Origin: Clavibacter capsici
Lineage (GTDB): Bacteria > Actinomycetota > Actinomycetes > Actinomycetales > Microbacteriaceae
Assembly (NCBI RefSeq): GCF_001280205.1
Contig: NZ_CP012573.1
Span: 1 to 64,000 of the forward strand
Reading direction: 5' to 3'
DNA length: 64,000 nt
Below, piece by piece: positions 32,299 to 40,502 of the stretch (within the stretch, counting starts at the first letter, position 1; every line of letters begins with the position of its first letter). The position numbers and the translations under genes were made by a program. A model generated the notes under the pieces. The model searched no databases. It saw only the letters and a list, made by a program, of their open reading frames with translations, and was not told the origin of the DNA.

Positions 32299-32421
32299 TC
32301 AGCCCTGGCGCGCCTTGTTGCGCGGCGTGAGCTTGTTGATGACGAAGACGCGGCCGCGGCGGCGCACGACCTGCGCGCCGGGGAGCTTCTTCAGGGCCTT
32401 GATCGAATTGCGCACCTTCAT
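32299..32421 (-). CDS. rpmJ: 50S ribosomal protein L36, zinc-independent paralogue
   Basis: The 40-residue product begins [20 protein letters not shown] and ends [12 protein letters not shown]. It is ribosomal L36 of the YkgO/RpmJ2 kind: the four zinc ligands of classical L36 are absent and only the basic RNA-binding core remains. Such C-minus paralogues replace the zinc-containing form during zinc starvation and are classically Zur-controlled. The upstream sequence has AAAGGA (ribosome site) and a perfect 15-base palindrome shared with a divergent CobW-like gene, which supports this. It is too short for most ORF screens. Confidence 0.93.
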   Translation of the reverse strand: MKVRNSIKALKKLPGAQVVRRRGRVFVINKLTPRNKARQG

Positions 32422-32437
32422 GGGGATGGTCCTTTCG

Positions 32438-32452
32438 TGAGAACAGTTCTCA
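32438..32452. promoter_or_regulatory. Probable Zur operator between rpmJ and the CobW-like gene
   Basis: TGAGAACAGTTCTCA is a perfect 7-1-7 inverted repeat and fits the Zur-box pattern TGANAA-NNN-TTNTCA known from mycobacteria and streptomycetes. It lies 17 bases from the rpmJ start and 13 bases from the divergent start, next to -10-like hexamers in both directions (TAGACT 32454-32459 plus; TAGTCT 32460-32455 minus). Binding would therefore block both promoters. Confidence 0.8.
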
Positions 32453-32465
32453 ATAGACTACCGCC

Positions 32466-33536
32466 ATGCCCGCTCGCGACATCCCCCTGCCCGTGTACCC
32501 GCAGCCGCCGTCGGGCGTCGTCCTCGTGGTCGGCGAGGGATCCGGCCTCCGCGCGGTGCTCCGCGACGCGGTGGCGGACGTGGCGGCGACGCTCCTCGTC
32601 CTCCCGCCCGAGGAGGCGGATCCGGTCGAGCCCATCGCGCGGTTCCTCGACGACCTGGCGGAGCGCGGCCCGGGCACGGAGGCCGTCGTCGGGATCCCGG
32701 CCGGCACCGACGCGCGGGCGACCGGCATGGGCCTCGACCTGCTGCTGCGCCGCGAGCACGAGCTGCAGCGCGCGTTCGGCGGGGCGGGATCCGGGTTCAG
32801 GCTGCGCCACGTCGTCTCCGTCGTGCCCGCCGACCGGCTGCAGGCGATCGCCTTCGGCCGGGTGGAGGACGCGTTCGCGGAGGCCGAGACGCTCGTGGAC
32901 CTCGTGGAGTACGCGACCGTGGTGGTGCTGACCGGGATGGCGCGGGTGCCGCTGGAGTCGCGGGGGACGCTGCTCGCGCTCGTGCGCCGGCTGGCGCCGC
33001 GGGCCACCGTGCTCGACGCGCGCCGTCCGCTCGCGCTCGGGCGGCTGCCGCGGTGGGGCGACGTGCCCGGGCTGGCGGCGTCCGCGGGGTGGATGCGGGA
33101 GATCACGGCGGCCGGATTCGCGTCGCGGCCCGCGGAGATCGACCGGCTCGACGGGCCCGTGGGCTCGGTCGTGGTGAGCGAGCCCCGGCCCCTGCACCCG
33201 GAGCGCCTGGCGCGCGCGGTGGAGGAGGAGCTGCGGCCCGACCGCGCGGGCCTCATGCTGCGGTCGAAGGGGTTCGTGTCGCTGGCGTCGCGGCCCGGCG
33301 AGGTGGGCGGGTGGTCGAGCGTGGGATCCATGCTGACGCTCCAGCCGACCGGGATCGACCCCTGGCAGGAGCAGGCGCCGCACGGGACGGAGATCGCGTT
33401 CTTCGGCGTGGGGCTGCGGCCCGCGGTGCTGCGGCGCGCGATCGGCCGGGCCGTGCTCACGGGGGAGGAGCTCGCGGCGGGGCCGTCGGCGTGGGCGGGG
33501 TACGTGGATCCGTTCCCGCGGGTCGACGCCGACTGA
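32466..33536 (+). CDS. Degenerate CobW/COG0523-like protein, probable zinc-starvation gene
   Basis: The 356 residues align in outline with COG0523 metallochaperone GTPases: a Rossmann-like N-terminal half (VVLVVGEGSGLRAVLRDAV where the P-loop should be) and a CobW C-terminal domain (PLHPERLARAVEEEL, then RSKGFVSLASRPGEVGGWSSVG, then EIAFFGVGLRPAVLRRAI). However, the P-loop lacks GKT/S and the CxCC metal motif is missing, so GTPase activity is doubtful. A -10 hexamer (TAGACT) ends only 6 bases before the ATG, so the mRNA is probably leaderless. The shared operator suggests zinc control together with L36. Confidence 0.78.
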   Translation: MPARDIPLPVYPQPPSGVVLVVGEGSGLRAVLRDAVADVAATLLVLPPEEADPVEPIARFLDDLAERGPGTEAVVGIPAGTDARATGMGLDLLLRREHELQRAFGGAGSGFRLRHVVSVVPADRLQAIAFGRVEDAFAEAETLVDLVEYATVVVLTGMARVPLESRGTLLALVRRLAPRATVLDARRPLALGRLPRWGDVPGLAASAGWMREITAAGFASRPAEIDRLDGPVGSVVVSEPRPLHPERLARAVEEELRPDRAGLMLRSKGFVSLASRPGEVGGWSSVGSMLTLQPTGIDPWQEQAPHGTEIAFFGVGLRPAVLRRAIGRAVLTGEELAAGPSAWAGYVDPFPRVDAD

Positions 33537-33638
33537 GCGCCGGGCAGCGGCGCGCCCGGACGCCGGCGAGGGTGACGGTGCGCCGAGAGCGGGCCGCGGG
33601 ACCTGGGCACTGCTCGGCCGCCGGCGTTCAGTGGGGAG

Positions 33639-35453
33639 GTGAAGCAGAACCGCACCGCGGCGGGCACGACCCGTTCGACCCGCACCAGAACCCGCACCAG
33701 CACCGCCGACGCCGACCGCGCACCCGACGAGCGGCCCGCCGCGGAGGATCCGGCCATCGTCCCCGAGCCCGTACCGGGGCCCGAGCCCGAGGACGCGCTC
33801 CGGGTCGCCCGCGAGGCCTTCGGCTGGGACGAGCTGCACGACGGCCAGGTGCGCACCATCGGCCCGCTCGTCCGCGGGCGCGACGCGCTCGTCGTGATGC
33901 CCACCGGCTACGGCAAGTCCGCGATCTACCAGGTCGCGACCGTCCTGATGGAGGGCCTGACCGTCGTCGTGTCGCCGCTCATCGCGCTGCAGGCCGACCA
34001 GGTGCAGAACCTCGAGGACGCGCCGGCGGCGCCGCCCGCGCGCGTGATCAACAGCACGATCCGCGGGAAGGCGCTCGACGAGGCGTGGGCGACCGTGGAG
34101 GAGCCCGGCGCGCGGATCGTGTTCCTCACGCCCGAGCAGCTGGCGCGCGACGAGGTGGTCGAGCGGCTCGTGGCGCGCGGGGTGTCGCTCGTGGTGATCG
34201 ACGAGGCGCACTGCGTCGCGTCGTGGGGCCACGACTTCCGGCCCGACTACCTGGGGCTCGGCGGCGTGATCGACGCGCTCGGGCACCCGCCGACCGTCGC
34301 GATGACGGCGACGGGATCCACGCCCATCCGCACGGAGATCGAGGAGCGGCTGGGGCTGCGCGACCCGTTCGTGCTCTCCTCGGGCTTCGACCGGCCGAAC
34401 ATCCGGCTCGAGGTGCGCCGGCACACGGAGGAGGCGGAGAAGCGGCGGGCGATCGTCGCGCACGTGGGGGAGCAGACGCAGCCGGGCCTCGTCTACGTGG
34501 CGACGCGCAAGGACGCCGAGGACTACGCCGACGAGATCCGCGCGGCGGGCCTCCGCGTCGACGCGTACCACGCGGGCCTGCCTGCCGCCGAGCGCGACCG
34601 CGTGCAGACCGCGTTCCACGAGGACGACGTGGACGTGGTCGTCGCCACGAGCGCGTTCGGCATGGGGATCGACAAGCCGACCGTGCGCTACGTGATCCAC
34701 GCGGCGCCGCCCGAGTCGGTCGACGCGTACTACCAGGAGGTCGGGCGCGCGGGCCGCGACGGGGAGCCGGCCGTGGGGATCCTGCACTACCGCCACGAGG
34801 ACCTCGGCCTCCGCCGCTTCTTCGCGGCGCGCACGCCGAAGCCCGCGAGCCTCCGCGACGTCTACGCGGCGGTCGCGGTCGCGGGAGCCGACGGGCCCGT
34901 GCGGCCGGCCGCGGTCGCGGAGCGGGCCGGGATGTCGCCGCGCACCGTCGGCGGCGTGCTCAACCTGCTCGTGGACGCGGGCGTGCTCGGATCCGACCGC
35001 GACGGCGCCTTCGTGAGGGAGGAGCTGGATCCGCGCGAGGCCGCCGCCCGCGCCAAGGAGGTCGCGCAGGAGCGCGAGCGCATCGAGGTCTCGCGGCTCG
35101 AGATGATGCGCGGCTACGCCGAGGCGCCGCACTGCCGCCGCCAGTACCTGCTCGGCTACTTCGGCGAGGACTCGCCGGAGCGGTGCGGCAACTGCGACGT
35201 GTGCGACCGGCTCGACGAGGAGGACGCGCACGAGGAGGCCATGGGCGCGGCGGACGCGGGCGACGCGGATGCCGCCGCGGACGCCTCCGACGAGATGTTC
35301 CCCGCGCAGTCGCAGGTCACCCATGCCGAGTGGGGGCCCGGCACCGTGATGAGCACGGAGGACGACCGCATCACCGTGTTCTTCGAGAAGGAGGGGTACC
35401 GCGTGCTGTCGCGGAAGCTCGTGGAGGAGGGGCGGCTGCTGCAGCAGGCGTGA
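33639..35453 (+). CDS. recQ: ATP-dependent DNA helicase RecQ
   Basis: A 3'-5' superfamily 2 helicase in recombination and repair. From the GTG at 33639, with GGGGAG touching it, 604 residues: a Thr/Arg-rich disordered start, helicase domain with PTGYGKSA (G91-K92-S93 region), DEAH at 188-191 and FGMGIDKPTVRYVIH. A zinc-binding module follows with C499, C516, C519 and C522, then a winged-helix region. The C-terminus (about 555-600, VTHAEWGPGTVMSTEDDRITVFF) looks like the short SH3-like module seen in actinobacterial helicases and replaces the HRDC domain. The start is uncertain because the ribosome site is too close. Confidence 0.9.
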   Translation: MKQNRTAAGTTRSTRTRTRTSTADADRAPDERPAAEDPAIVPEPVPGPEPEDALRVAREAFGWDELHDGQVRTIGPLVRGRDALVVMPTGYGKSAIYQVATVLMEGLTVVVSPLIALQADQVQNLEDAPAAPPARVINSTIRGKALDEAWATVEEPGARIVFLTPEQLARDEVVERLVARGVSLVVIDEAHCVASWGHDFRPDYLGLGGVIDALGHPPTVAMTATGSTPIRTEIEERLGLRDPFVLSSGFDRPNIRLEVRRHTEEAEKRRAIVAHVGEQTQPGLVYVATRKDAEDYADEIRAAGLRVDAYHAGLPAAERDRVQTAFHEDDVDVVVATSAFGMGIDKPTVRYVIHAAPPESVDAYYQEVGRAGRDGEPAVGILHYRHEDLGLRRFFAARTPKPASLRDVYAAVAVAGADGPVRPAAVAERAGMSPRTVGGVLNLLVDAGVLGSDRDGAFVREELDPREAAARAKEVAQERERIEVSRLEMMRGYAEAPHCRRQYLLGYFGEDSPERCGNCDVCDRLDEEDAHEEAMGAADAGDADAAADASDEMFPAQSQVTHAEWGPGTVMSTEDDRITVFFEKEGYRVLSRKLVEEGRLLQQA

Positions 35454-35746
35454 TCGCGGCCCGGATCCGCCTTCCGACACCGTCGGCTGACCGGTCGGAC
35501 TAGCCGCAATGCGTCGATGCAGATGCATGGAGCTCCGGATTGGCCTACGTTGTCAATCAGCGGGACATGCCCTTCGGGTGGGCGGTCCTCGCATCGGGTC
35601 GGCGTCTCGGGGGAGACGTTCCGACCGCCCGGTCCTCCGTGCACGGAGGCCGGGCCACACCCTCTTCCGCGTCGTCGCGGTCTCCGCGGGATCAGCGGCC
35701 GCGGCCCGCTCGGGTCGGCCGCCGCCCGCGCTGGCAGGCTCGGGGC

Positions 35747-36712
35747 ATGACGCCTCCCGGATCCGCCCCGCACGATCCCGCGCACGGCGCCGTTCACGCG
35801 CTCGACCTCGACCGGCTGCTCGCGTCGGTCGCCGACGAGGACGGCGGCGAGGTCGACGACAGCATCCCGCAGCTCGCGGAGACGGATCCGTCGCTCGCCG
35901 GCATCGCGCTCGTCACGCCCGACGGCCGCACGCACGCCGCGGGCGACAGCGCGCACCCCTTCTCCATCCAGTCGGCCGTGAAGCCGTTCCTCTTCGCGCT
36001 GGCGCTCGCCGACACCGACGGCGCCGCGCTCGACGCGGTCGGCATCGAACCTACGGGCGAGGCCTTCGACGCGATCAAGCTCGAGAGCGGCACGGGCCGG
36101 CCGCCGAACCCGATGGTCAACGCGGGCGCGATCCTGACGGCGAGCCTGGTGCGCGGGTCCACCCTCGAGGAGCGCAGCGGTCGGATCCTCGCCGGGCTCA
36201 GCGCCTTCGCCGGCCAGGACCTCGAGGTCGACGAGGACGTCGCCGAGTGCGAGCAGCTCCTCGGCGACCGCAACCACGCGCTCGCCCACCTCATGCGCTC
36301 GGAGGGCACGCTGCACGTCTCGGCCGACGACGCGGTGGCCGCCTACGCGCGGGCGTGCGCGGTGCTCGTGACGCCCGCGATCCTCGCGGCGATGGGCGCG
36401 ACGCTCGCGAGCGGCGGCCGTAACCCGCTGACGGGGTCACGCGTGGTGACGCAGGAAGTGGCGCGCGACGTCGTCTCCGTGATGGCCACCTGCGGCGTCT
36501 ACGACGGCTCCGGACGATGGATGCGGCGGGTCGGCGTGCCCGCGAAGTCGAGCGTCTCCGGCGCCATCGTCCTGTCCGCGCCCGGTCGCCTCGGCGCCGC
36601 CGTCTTCAGCCCGCCGCTCGACGGCCAGGGCACGAGCGTGCGCGGCGCCGTGCTCGCGCGGGAGCTCGCAGAGCAGCTGGGGTTGCACGCGTTCGGCGGC
36701 GCGGGGGAGTGA
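35747..36712 (+). CDS. glsA: Glutaminase A
   Basis: Hydrolyses glutamine to glutamate and ammonia. The frame is open from 35540, but conservation begins near the ATG at 35747, with CGGGG just upstream, giving 321 residues, typical for the beta-lactamase-like GlsA family. The catalytic motif FSIQSAVKP contains S76-x-x-K79. Other conserved blocks are GTGRPPNPMVNAGAI, NPLTGSRVV and the C-terminal KSSVSGAI and PGRLGAAVFSPPLD. The product is cytoplasmic with no signal peptide. About 290 bases upstream separate it from recQ; no gene and no confident promoter were seen there. Confidence 0.93.
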   Translation: MTPPGSAPHDPAHGAVHALDLDRLLASVADEDGGEVDDSIPQLAETDPSLAGIALVTPDGRTHAAGDSAHPFSIQSAVKPFLFALALADTDGAALDAVGIEPTGEAFDAIKLESGTGRPPNPMVNAGAILTASLVRGSTLEERSGRILAGLSAFAGQDLEVDEDVAECEQLLGDRNHALAHLMRSEGTLHVSADDAVAAYARACAVLVTPAILAAMGATLASGGRNPLTGSRVVTQEVARDVVSVMATCGVYDGSGRWMRRVGVPAKSSVSGAIVLSAPGRLGAAVFSPPLDGQGTSVRGAVLARELAEQLGLHAFGGAGE

Positions 36713-36746
36713 CGCGGATCCGCGGGTCCCGCGACGGCGGATCCGC

Positions 36747-37772
36747 CTAGCCCGCGCGCCTCCGACGCCGGCGACGCGCCCGCTCCGCCGCATCCGCCAT
36801 CGCCTCCGCGTGCGCGGTCTTGGCGCGGCCGATCGCCGCGTCGTCGTCGCGGTGGATCGCGATGCCCTCGGCGACCTGCGCGCGGAGGCCGCGGATCGAG
36901 TCGCCGAGCGTGGGCGCGAAGTCCGCGTGCTCCTCGTCGTGGCGCTCCTCGCCCTCCGGGAACCGGCGCAGCTGGGCGGAGGCGTCCTCGGTGGACGAGC
37001 CCTCGCCCGGCGGCCGCTCCAGGTGGGCGATGCAGAGGCGGGCGACCTCGTCGGCGTGGTCGTGCATCACCGAGTGCGCGGCGCCGGGGATCTCCCACAG
37101 CCGCGCCCGGGGCAGCAGGCGGCCCATCTCCTCGACCCAGGCGCGCGGGGCGACGGCGTCGTGCTCGCCGCGGATGACGAGCGTGCTCGCGCGGATCTCG
37201 GGCAGGCGGGCCTCGATCGGGTACCGCATCATCCGCGGCAGCACGCGGAGGAACCAGCGCACGCCGCAGACGAGGTAGGCGCGGACGGCGAGCACCTGGA
37301 TCCGGCGGGGCTCGTGCAGCGACGACCGCAGGAACCGCAGGGCCGCCACCGGCACGGAGCGGGCGGACCGGTCGACCACGGGCCCGATGAGCACGAGCGT
37401 GCTGAGGTCGGGGCGCCGGGCGGCGAGGTCCGCCACGACCTGCGTGCCCATCGAGTGGCCGACGAGCACCGGGTCGTCGAGGCCGAGCTCGTCGATCGCG
37501 GCGCCCACGAGGTCGGCGTACTCGCGGATCGCGAGCGACCGCCCGGGGTGTCGCACGCCCGCGAAGCCCGGCAGGTCGAGCGCGTGCACGGTGCCGTGCG
37601 CGTCGAGGCGCGGCGCGAGCCGCTCGAAGTAGTCGGAGGAGACGCCGATGCCGGGCACGAGCACGAAGGCGCGGTCGCCTGCGCTGCCGAGGGTGCTGAT
37701 CCGCACGGTGAGGCCGCGGTGCACGAGGCGTGTGACGCGGACCGTGGTCGCGGGGCGGCCGTGCTCGGTCAT
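36747..37772 (-). CDS. Alpha/beta hydrolase with charged C-terminal tail
   Basis: The 341 residues have a complete alpha/beta hydrolase fold at about 20-265: oxyanion-side VPGIGVSSDYF, nucleophile S107 in GHSMGTQ, acid in GEHDAVAP, and catalytic His in PGAAHSVMHDH. This suggests an esterase, lipase or C-C hydrolase; the substrate is unknown. An unusual C-terminal tail of about 75 residues is rich in acidic residues and then arginine (RARRRRRRRAG), likely disordered. It converges on glsA across 34 bases containing two GCGGATCCGC palindromes. The start ATG lies near GGAGGCACGC. Confidence 0.82.
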   Translation of the reverse strand: MTEHGRPATTVRVTRLVHRGLTVRISTLGSAGDRAFVLVPGIGVSSDYFERLAPRLDAHGTVHALDLPGFAGVRHPGRSLAIREYADLVGAAIDELGLDDPVLVGHSMGTQVVADLAARRPDLSTLVLIGPVVDRSARSVPVAALRFLRSSLHEPRRIQVLAVRAYLVCGVRWFLRVLPRMMRYPIEARLPEIRASTLVIRGEHDAVAPRAWVEEMGRLLPRARLWEIPGAAHSVMHDHADEVARLCIAHLERPPGEGSSTEDASAQLRRFPEGEERHDEEHADFAPTLGDSIRGLRAQVAEGIAIHRDDDAAIGRAKTAHAEAMADAAERARRRRRRRAG

Positions 37773-37865
37773 GCGTGCCTCCTGCGGCGGACGGGTCGTC
37801 GGGTGCGATCCGCGAGGCGTCCACGCTAGGGCACGGCGCCTGCGGGTCCGCCGATCCGGCGCGCG

Positions 37866-38255
37866 TCAGGCCCGCGCGTCCCCGCTCGAGATGCACAGGC
37901 AGAACGGGTGCCCCGCCGGATCCGCGTACACGTCGAAGCGGTCGGGCGCGGTCGGGTCCGCCGCGGGCTGGACGAGGGTGCCGCCGAGGGCGAGCACGCG
38001 CTCGCGGCCCGCGTCGAGGTCGTCGACGTAGAGGTCGAGGTGCAGCTGCATCTGCTGGCGCGGGCCGTCGCCCGGCCAGACGGGCGGCACGAAGTCGGGT
38101 GCGAGCTGGAACCCGAGGCGCCACTCGCCGTCGACGCTCACGCTGTGCCAGTCGTCCTCCGCGTCGACCTCGCCGCCGAGGAGGCCGGCCCAGAAGGCGC
38201 TCTCCGCGGCGAGGTCCGGTGCGTCGAACACGGTGATGGTGCGGTGGATCCTCAT
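37866..38255 (-). CDS. VOC-family (glyoxalase/bleomycin-resistance-like) protein
   Basis: Vicinal oxygen chelate proteins bind a metal or small ligand with paired beta-alpha-beta-beta-beta modules. The ATG at 38255 follows GAAGGAG, so the open frame upstream to 38414 is not coding. The 129 residues start MRIHRTITVFDAPDLAAESAFWAGLLGG and show two module halves, with QLHLDLYVDDLDAGRERVLALGG and the end DPAGHPFCLC (the usual D.xGHPFCL signature). This resembles actinobacterial glyoxalase-like domain proteins of unknown ligand. It is transcribed alone. Confidence 0.88.
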   Translation of the reverse strand: MRIHRTITVFDAPDLAAESAFWAGLLGGEVDAEDDWHSVSVDGEWRLGFQLAPDFVPPVWPGDGPRQQMQLHLDLYVDDLDAGRERVLALGGTLVQPAADPTAPDRFDVYADPAGHPFCLCISSGDARA

Positions 38256-38493
38256 GGGCGGCTCCTTCTCTCGTCGTCGAGCGGGTGCTGCCAGCCTGGC
38301 ACCCGCCTCCGACGCCGACCAGGATCCAGTGGCCGCCCCCCTGGGCCCCGGACCCCGACCACCGGTAGGTTTGACGACGCGGCGCCTCTCGGCGCCGGAC
38401 ATCCCTGCGGGCATCGTGGCTCAGCCGTCCTGACGACGGCAGGAGCGTGCGACGGCCGTCGGGCCACCAGTCACCCTCCTGAAAGGAGCGACC

Positions 38494-39300
38494 ATGTCCG
38501 CCCCCTCCGTCCAGCTCTACACGGTCCGCGACGCCGTCTCCGCCGACCTGCAGGGCGCCGTCGCCCGCGTCGCCGAGATCGGCTACACGCAGGTCGAGCC
38601 GTACGCGTTCGTCGAGCGCGCCGACGAGTTCGCCGCCGCCTTCGCCGCGTCCGGCGTCACGGCTCCCTCCGGCCACGCGCCCGTCATCGACGGCGACGAC
38701 GACCAGGCCGCCCGCACCTTCGACGCCGCCGCGAAGCTCGGGATCCAGACGGTCATCGACCCCTTCATCCCCTCCGAGCGCTGGCAGACCGCCGACGACG
38801 CGCACCGGATCGCCGACCGCGTCAACGAGCTGCAGGTGCAGGCCGCCGCGCGCGGGCTCGCCTTCGGCTACCACAACCACCAGTGGGAGTTCGCGAACAA
38901 GGTCGACGGACGCCCCGTCTACGAGCTCTTCGTGGAGCGCCTGAACGCCGACGTCGTGCTCGAGCTCGACACCTTCTGGTCGACCGTCGGCGGCATGGAC
39001 ACGCCTGCGCTGCTCCGTCAGCTCGGTGACCGCGTCAAGTTCCTGCACGTGAAGGACGGGAAGATCTCCGACGCCATCGCCAACGTGCTGCCGAGCGCCG
39101 AGTCCGCGCTCGTCGTGCCCCCGGAGCTCGCGCAGGCCTTCAAGATGCAGGAGCCCGCGGGCCAGGGCGACGTCGACGTCGCCGCCGTGCTCGCGGCCGC
39201 CCCCCAGGCGCTCCGCGTCGTCGAGTTCGACGACTACGCGGGCGACGTGTTCGACGGCATCGCGGCGTCCTTCGCCTGGCTGCAGGAGAACGACAAGTGA
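38494..39300 (+). CDS. Sugar phosphate isomerase/epimerase family protein
   Basis: A TIM-barrel protein of the AP-endonuclease-2-like family (xylose-isomerase-like). The 268 residues start MSAPSVQLYTVRDAVSADLQG, with metal-binding candidates E in QVEPY, H in FGYHNHQWEF, D in LELDTFW, H in LHVKD, and E in RVVEFDDY, the usual set for this fold. AAAGGAGC upstream is a strong ribosome site. The stop overlaps the start of a Gfo/Idh/MocA oxidoreductase, a classical pairing for inositol- or sugar-derivative catabolism. The exact substrate is unknown. Confidence 0.9.
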   Translation: MSAPSVQLYTVRDAVSADLQGAVARVAEIGYTQVEPYAFVERADEFAAAFAASGVTAPSGHAPVIDGDDDQAARTFDAAAKLGIQTVIDPFIPSERWQTADDAHRIADRVNELQVQAAARGLAFGYHNHQWEFANKVDGRPVYELFVERLNADVVLELDTFWSTVGGMDTPALLRQLGDRVKFLHVKDGKISDAIANVLPSAESALVVPPELAQAFKMQEPAGQGDVDVAAVLAAAPQALRVVEFDDYAGDVFDGIAASFAWLQENDK

Positions 39301-40406
39301 CCGGCGGCACCGGCCGCGTCGGCGTCGGCGTCATCGGCGCGGGCGTCATCTCGGGCACCTACCTGGAGAACATGACGGCGTTCCCGGACCTCGAGGTCCT
39401 GTTCGTCGCCGACATCGACCTCGACCGCGCCCGCTCGCGCGCCGAGGAGCACGGCGTGCCGCACCACGGCACCGTCGACGAGCTGCTCGCGATGGACGGG
39501 ATCGAGATCGTCGTGAACCTCACGCTGCCCGCCACGCACGCGGAGGTCGGCCGGCGCATCGTCGCCGCCGGCAAGCACGTGTGGAGCGAGAAGCCGCTGG
39601 CGCTCGACCACGCGTCCGGCCAGGACCTGCTCGAGGCGGCCCGCGCGGCCGGCGTGCAGGTGGCGTGCGCGCCCGACACCGTGCTCGGCGCGGGGATCCA
39701 GTCGGCCATGCGCGCCATCGCCCGCGGCGACATCGGCGAGCCGCTCACCGCGACGACGCTCTTCCACGTGCCCGGCCCCGACGCCTGGCACCCGAACCCC
39801 GAGTTCCTGTTCGCGAAGGGCGCCGGACCCCTGTTCGACATGGGCCCGTACTACGTCACCACGCTCGTGCACGCGTTCGGCGCGGCGGAGACGGTGAGCG
39901 CGGTCTCCTCGACCTCGCGCACCACGCGCACCATCGGCAGCGGACCCCGCCAGGGCACCGACTTCCCCGTGGAGGTGCCGACGCACCACGCGGCGCTCAT
40001 CTCGTTCGCGGGTGGGCAGTCGGCGCAGTCGACGTTCAGCTTCCAGAACGCGCTGCCGCGCATGGGCTTCGTCGAGATCTCGGGCAGCGAGGGCACCATC
40101 GTGCTCCCGGACCCGAACACGTTCGAGGGCGACAGCCAGCTGTGGCGCTTCGGGCAGCAGGAGCCGGAGACGCTGACGGCGGCCGGATCCACGTACGGCC
40201 GGGGCTCCGGCGTGCTGGACCTCGCGCGCAGCATCCGCGGCGGCGACCCGGTGCGCGCGTCCGGCGAGGTCGCGGCGCACGTGCTCGACGTGCTGCTCGC
40301 GATCCGCGACGCGGCCGACAGCCGCGAGGTCGTGAAGGTCGCGTCGAGCGTCGCGAAGCCGACGCCGCTCGCGGAGGACTGGGACCCGGCGGCCGCGACG
40401 CTGTAG
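39297..40406 (+). CDS. Gfo/Idh/MocA family oxidoreductase
   Basis: An NAD(P)-dependent sugar or inositol dehydrogenase-type enzyme. The GTG overlaps the upstream stop (GTGA). The 369 residues show the Rossmann motif GVGVIGAGVISGTYL (6-20), the conserved EKPLA (near 99-103) with the catalytic Lys, and a C-terminal alpha/beta domain with GAGPLFDMGPYYVTTLVHAFG, as in the family consensus. It very likely acts in the same short pathway as the preceding isomerase. A strong terminator follows 20 bases after the stop. Confidence 0.92.
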   Translation: MTGGTGRVGVGVIGAGVISGTYLENMTAFPDLEVLFVADIDLDRARSRAEEHGVPHHGTVDELLAMDGIEIVVNLTLPATHAEVGRRIVAAGKHVWSEKPLALDHASGQDLLEAARAAGVQVACAPDTVLGAGIQSAMRAIARGDIGEPLTATTLFHVPGPDAWHPNPEFLFAKGAGPLFDMGPYYVTTLVHAFGAAETVSAVSSTSRTTRTIGSGPRQGTDFPVEVPTHHAALISFAGGQSAQSTFSFQNALPRMGFVEISGSEGTIVLPDPNTFEGDSQLWRFGQQEPETLTAAGSTYGRGSGVLDLARSIRGGDPVRASGEVAAHVLDVLLAIRDAADSREVVKVASSVAKPTPLAEDWDPAAATL

Positions 40407-40426
40407 CGCCGCGCCCGTTCGACCCG

Positions 40427-40460
40427 ACGGCCCCGCATCCGGAGACGGATGCGGGGCCGT
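40427..40460 (+). terminator. Terminator of isomerase-oxidoreductase operon
   Basis: Perfect 15-base arms (ACGGCCCCGCATCCG and complement) around a GAGA tetraloop, the most stable hairpin in this part of the window; CCCGC follows instead of a T-tract. Confidence 0.85.
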
Positions 40461-40502
40461 CCCGCGCTCGGCGTCGGACTGCCCACGGAGGAGACTGGAC
40501 CC

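Noticed and set aside
35454-35746. Extended N-terminus of glutaminase from 35540
   Set aside because: The extra 69 residues are low complexity and lack conservation; the ATG at 35747 has a better ribosome site.
36713-36746. GCGGATCCGC palindromes as a terminator or operator
   Set aside because: Likely part of the general GGATCC excess; no loop or T-tract geometry convincing enough to annotate.
40449-40502. Earlier start for the alpha/beta hydrolase
   Set aside because: It would translate through the terminator hairpin; GGAGGAG supports 40503.
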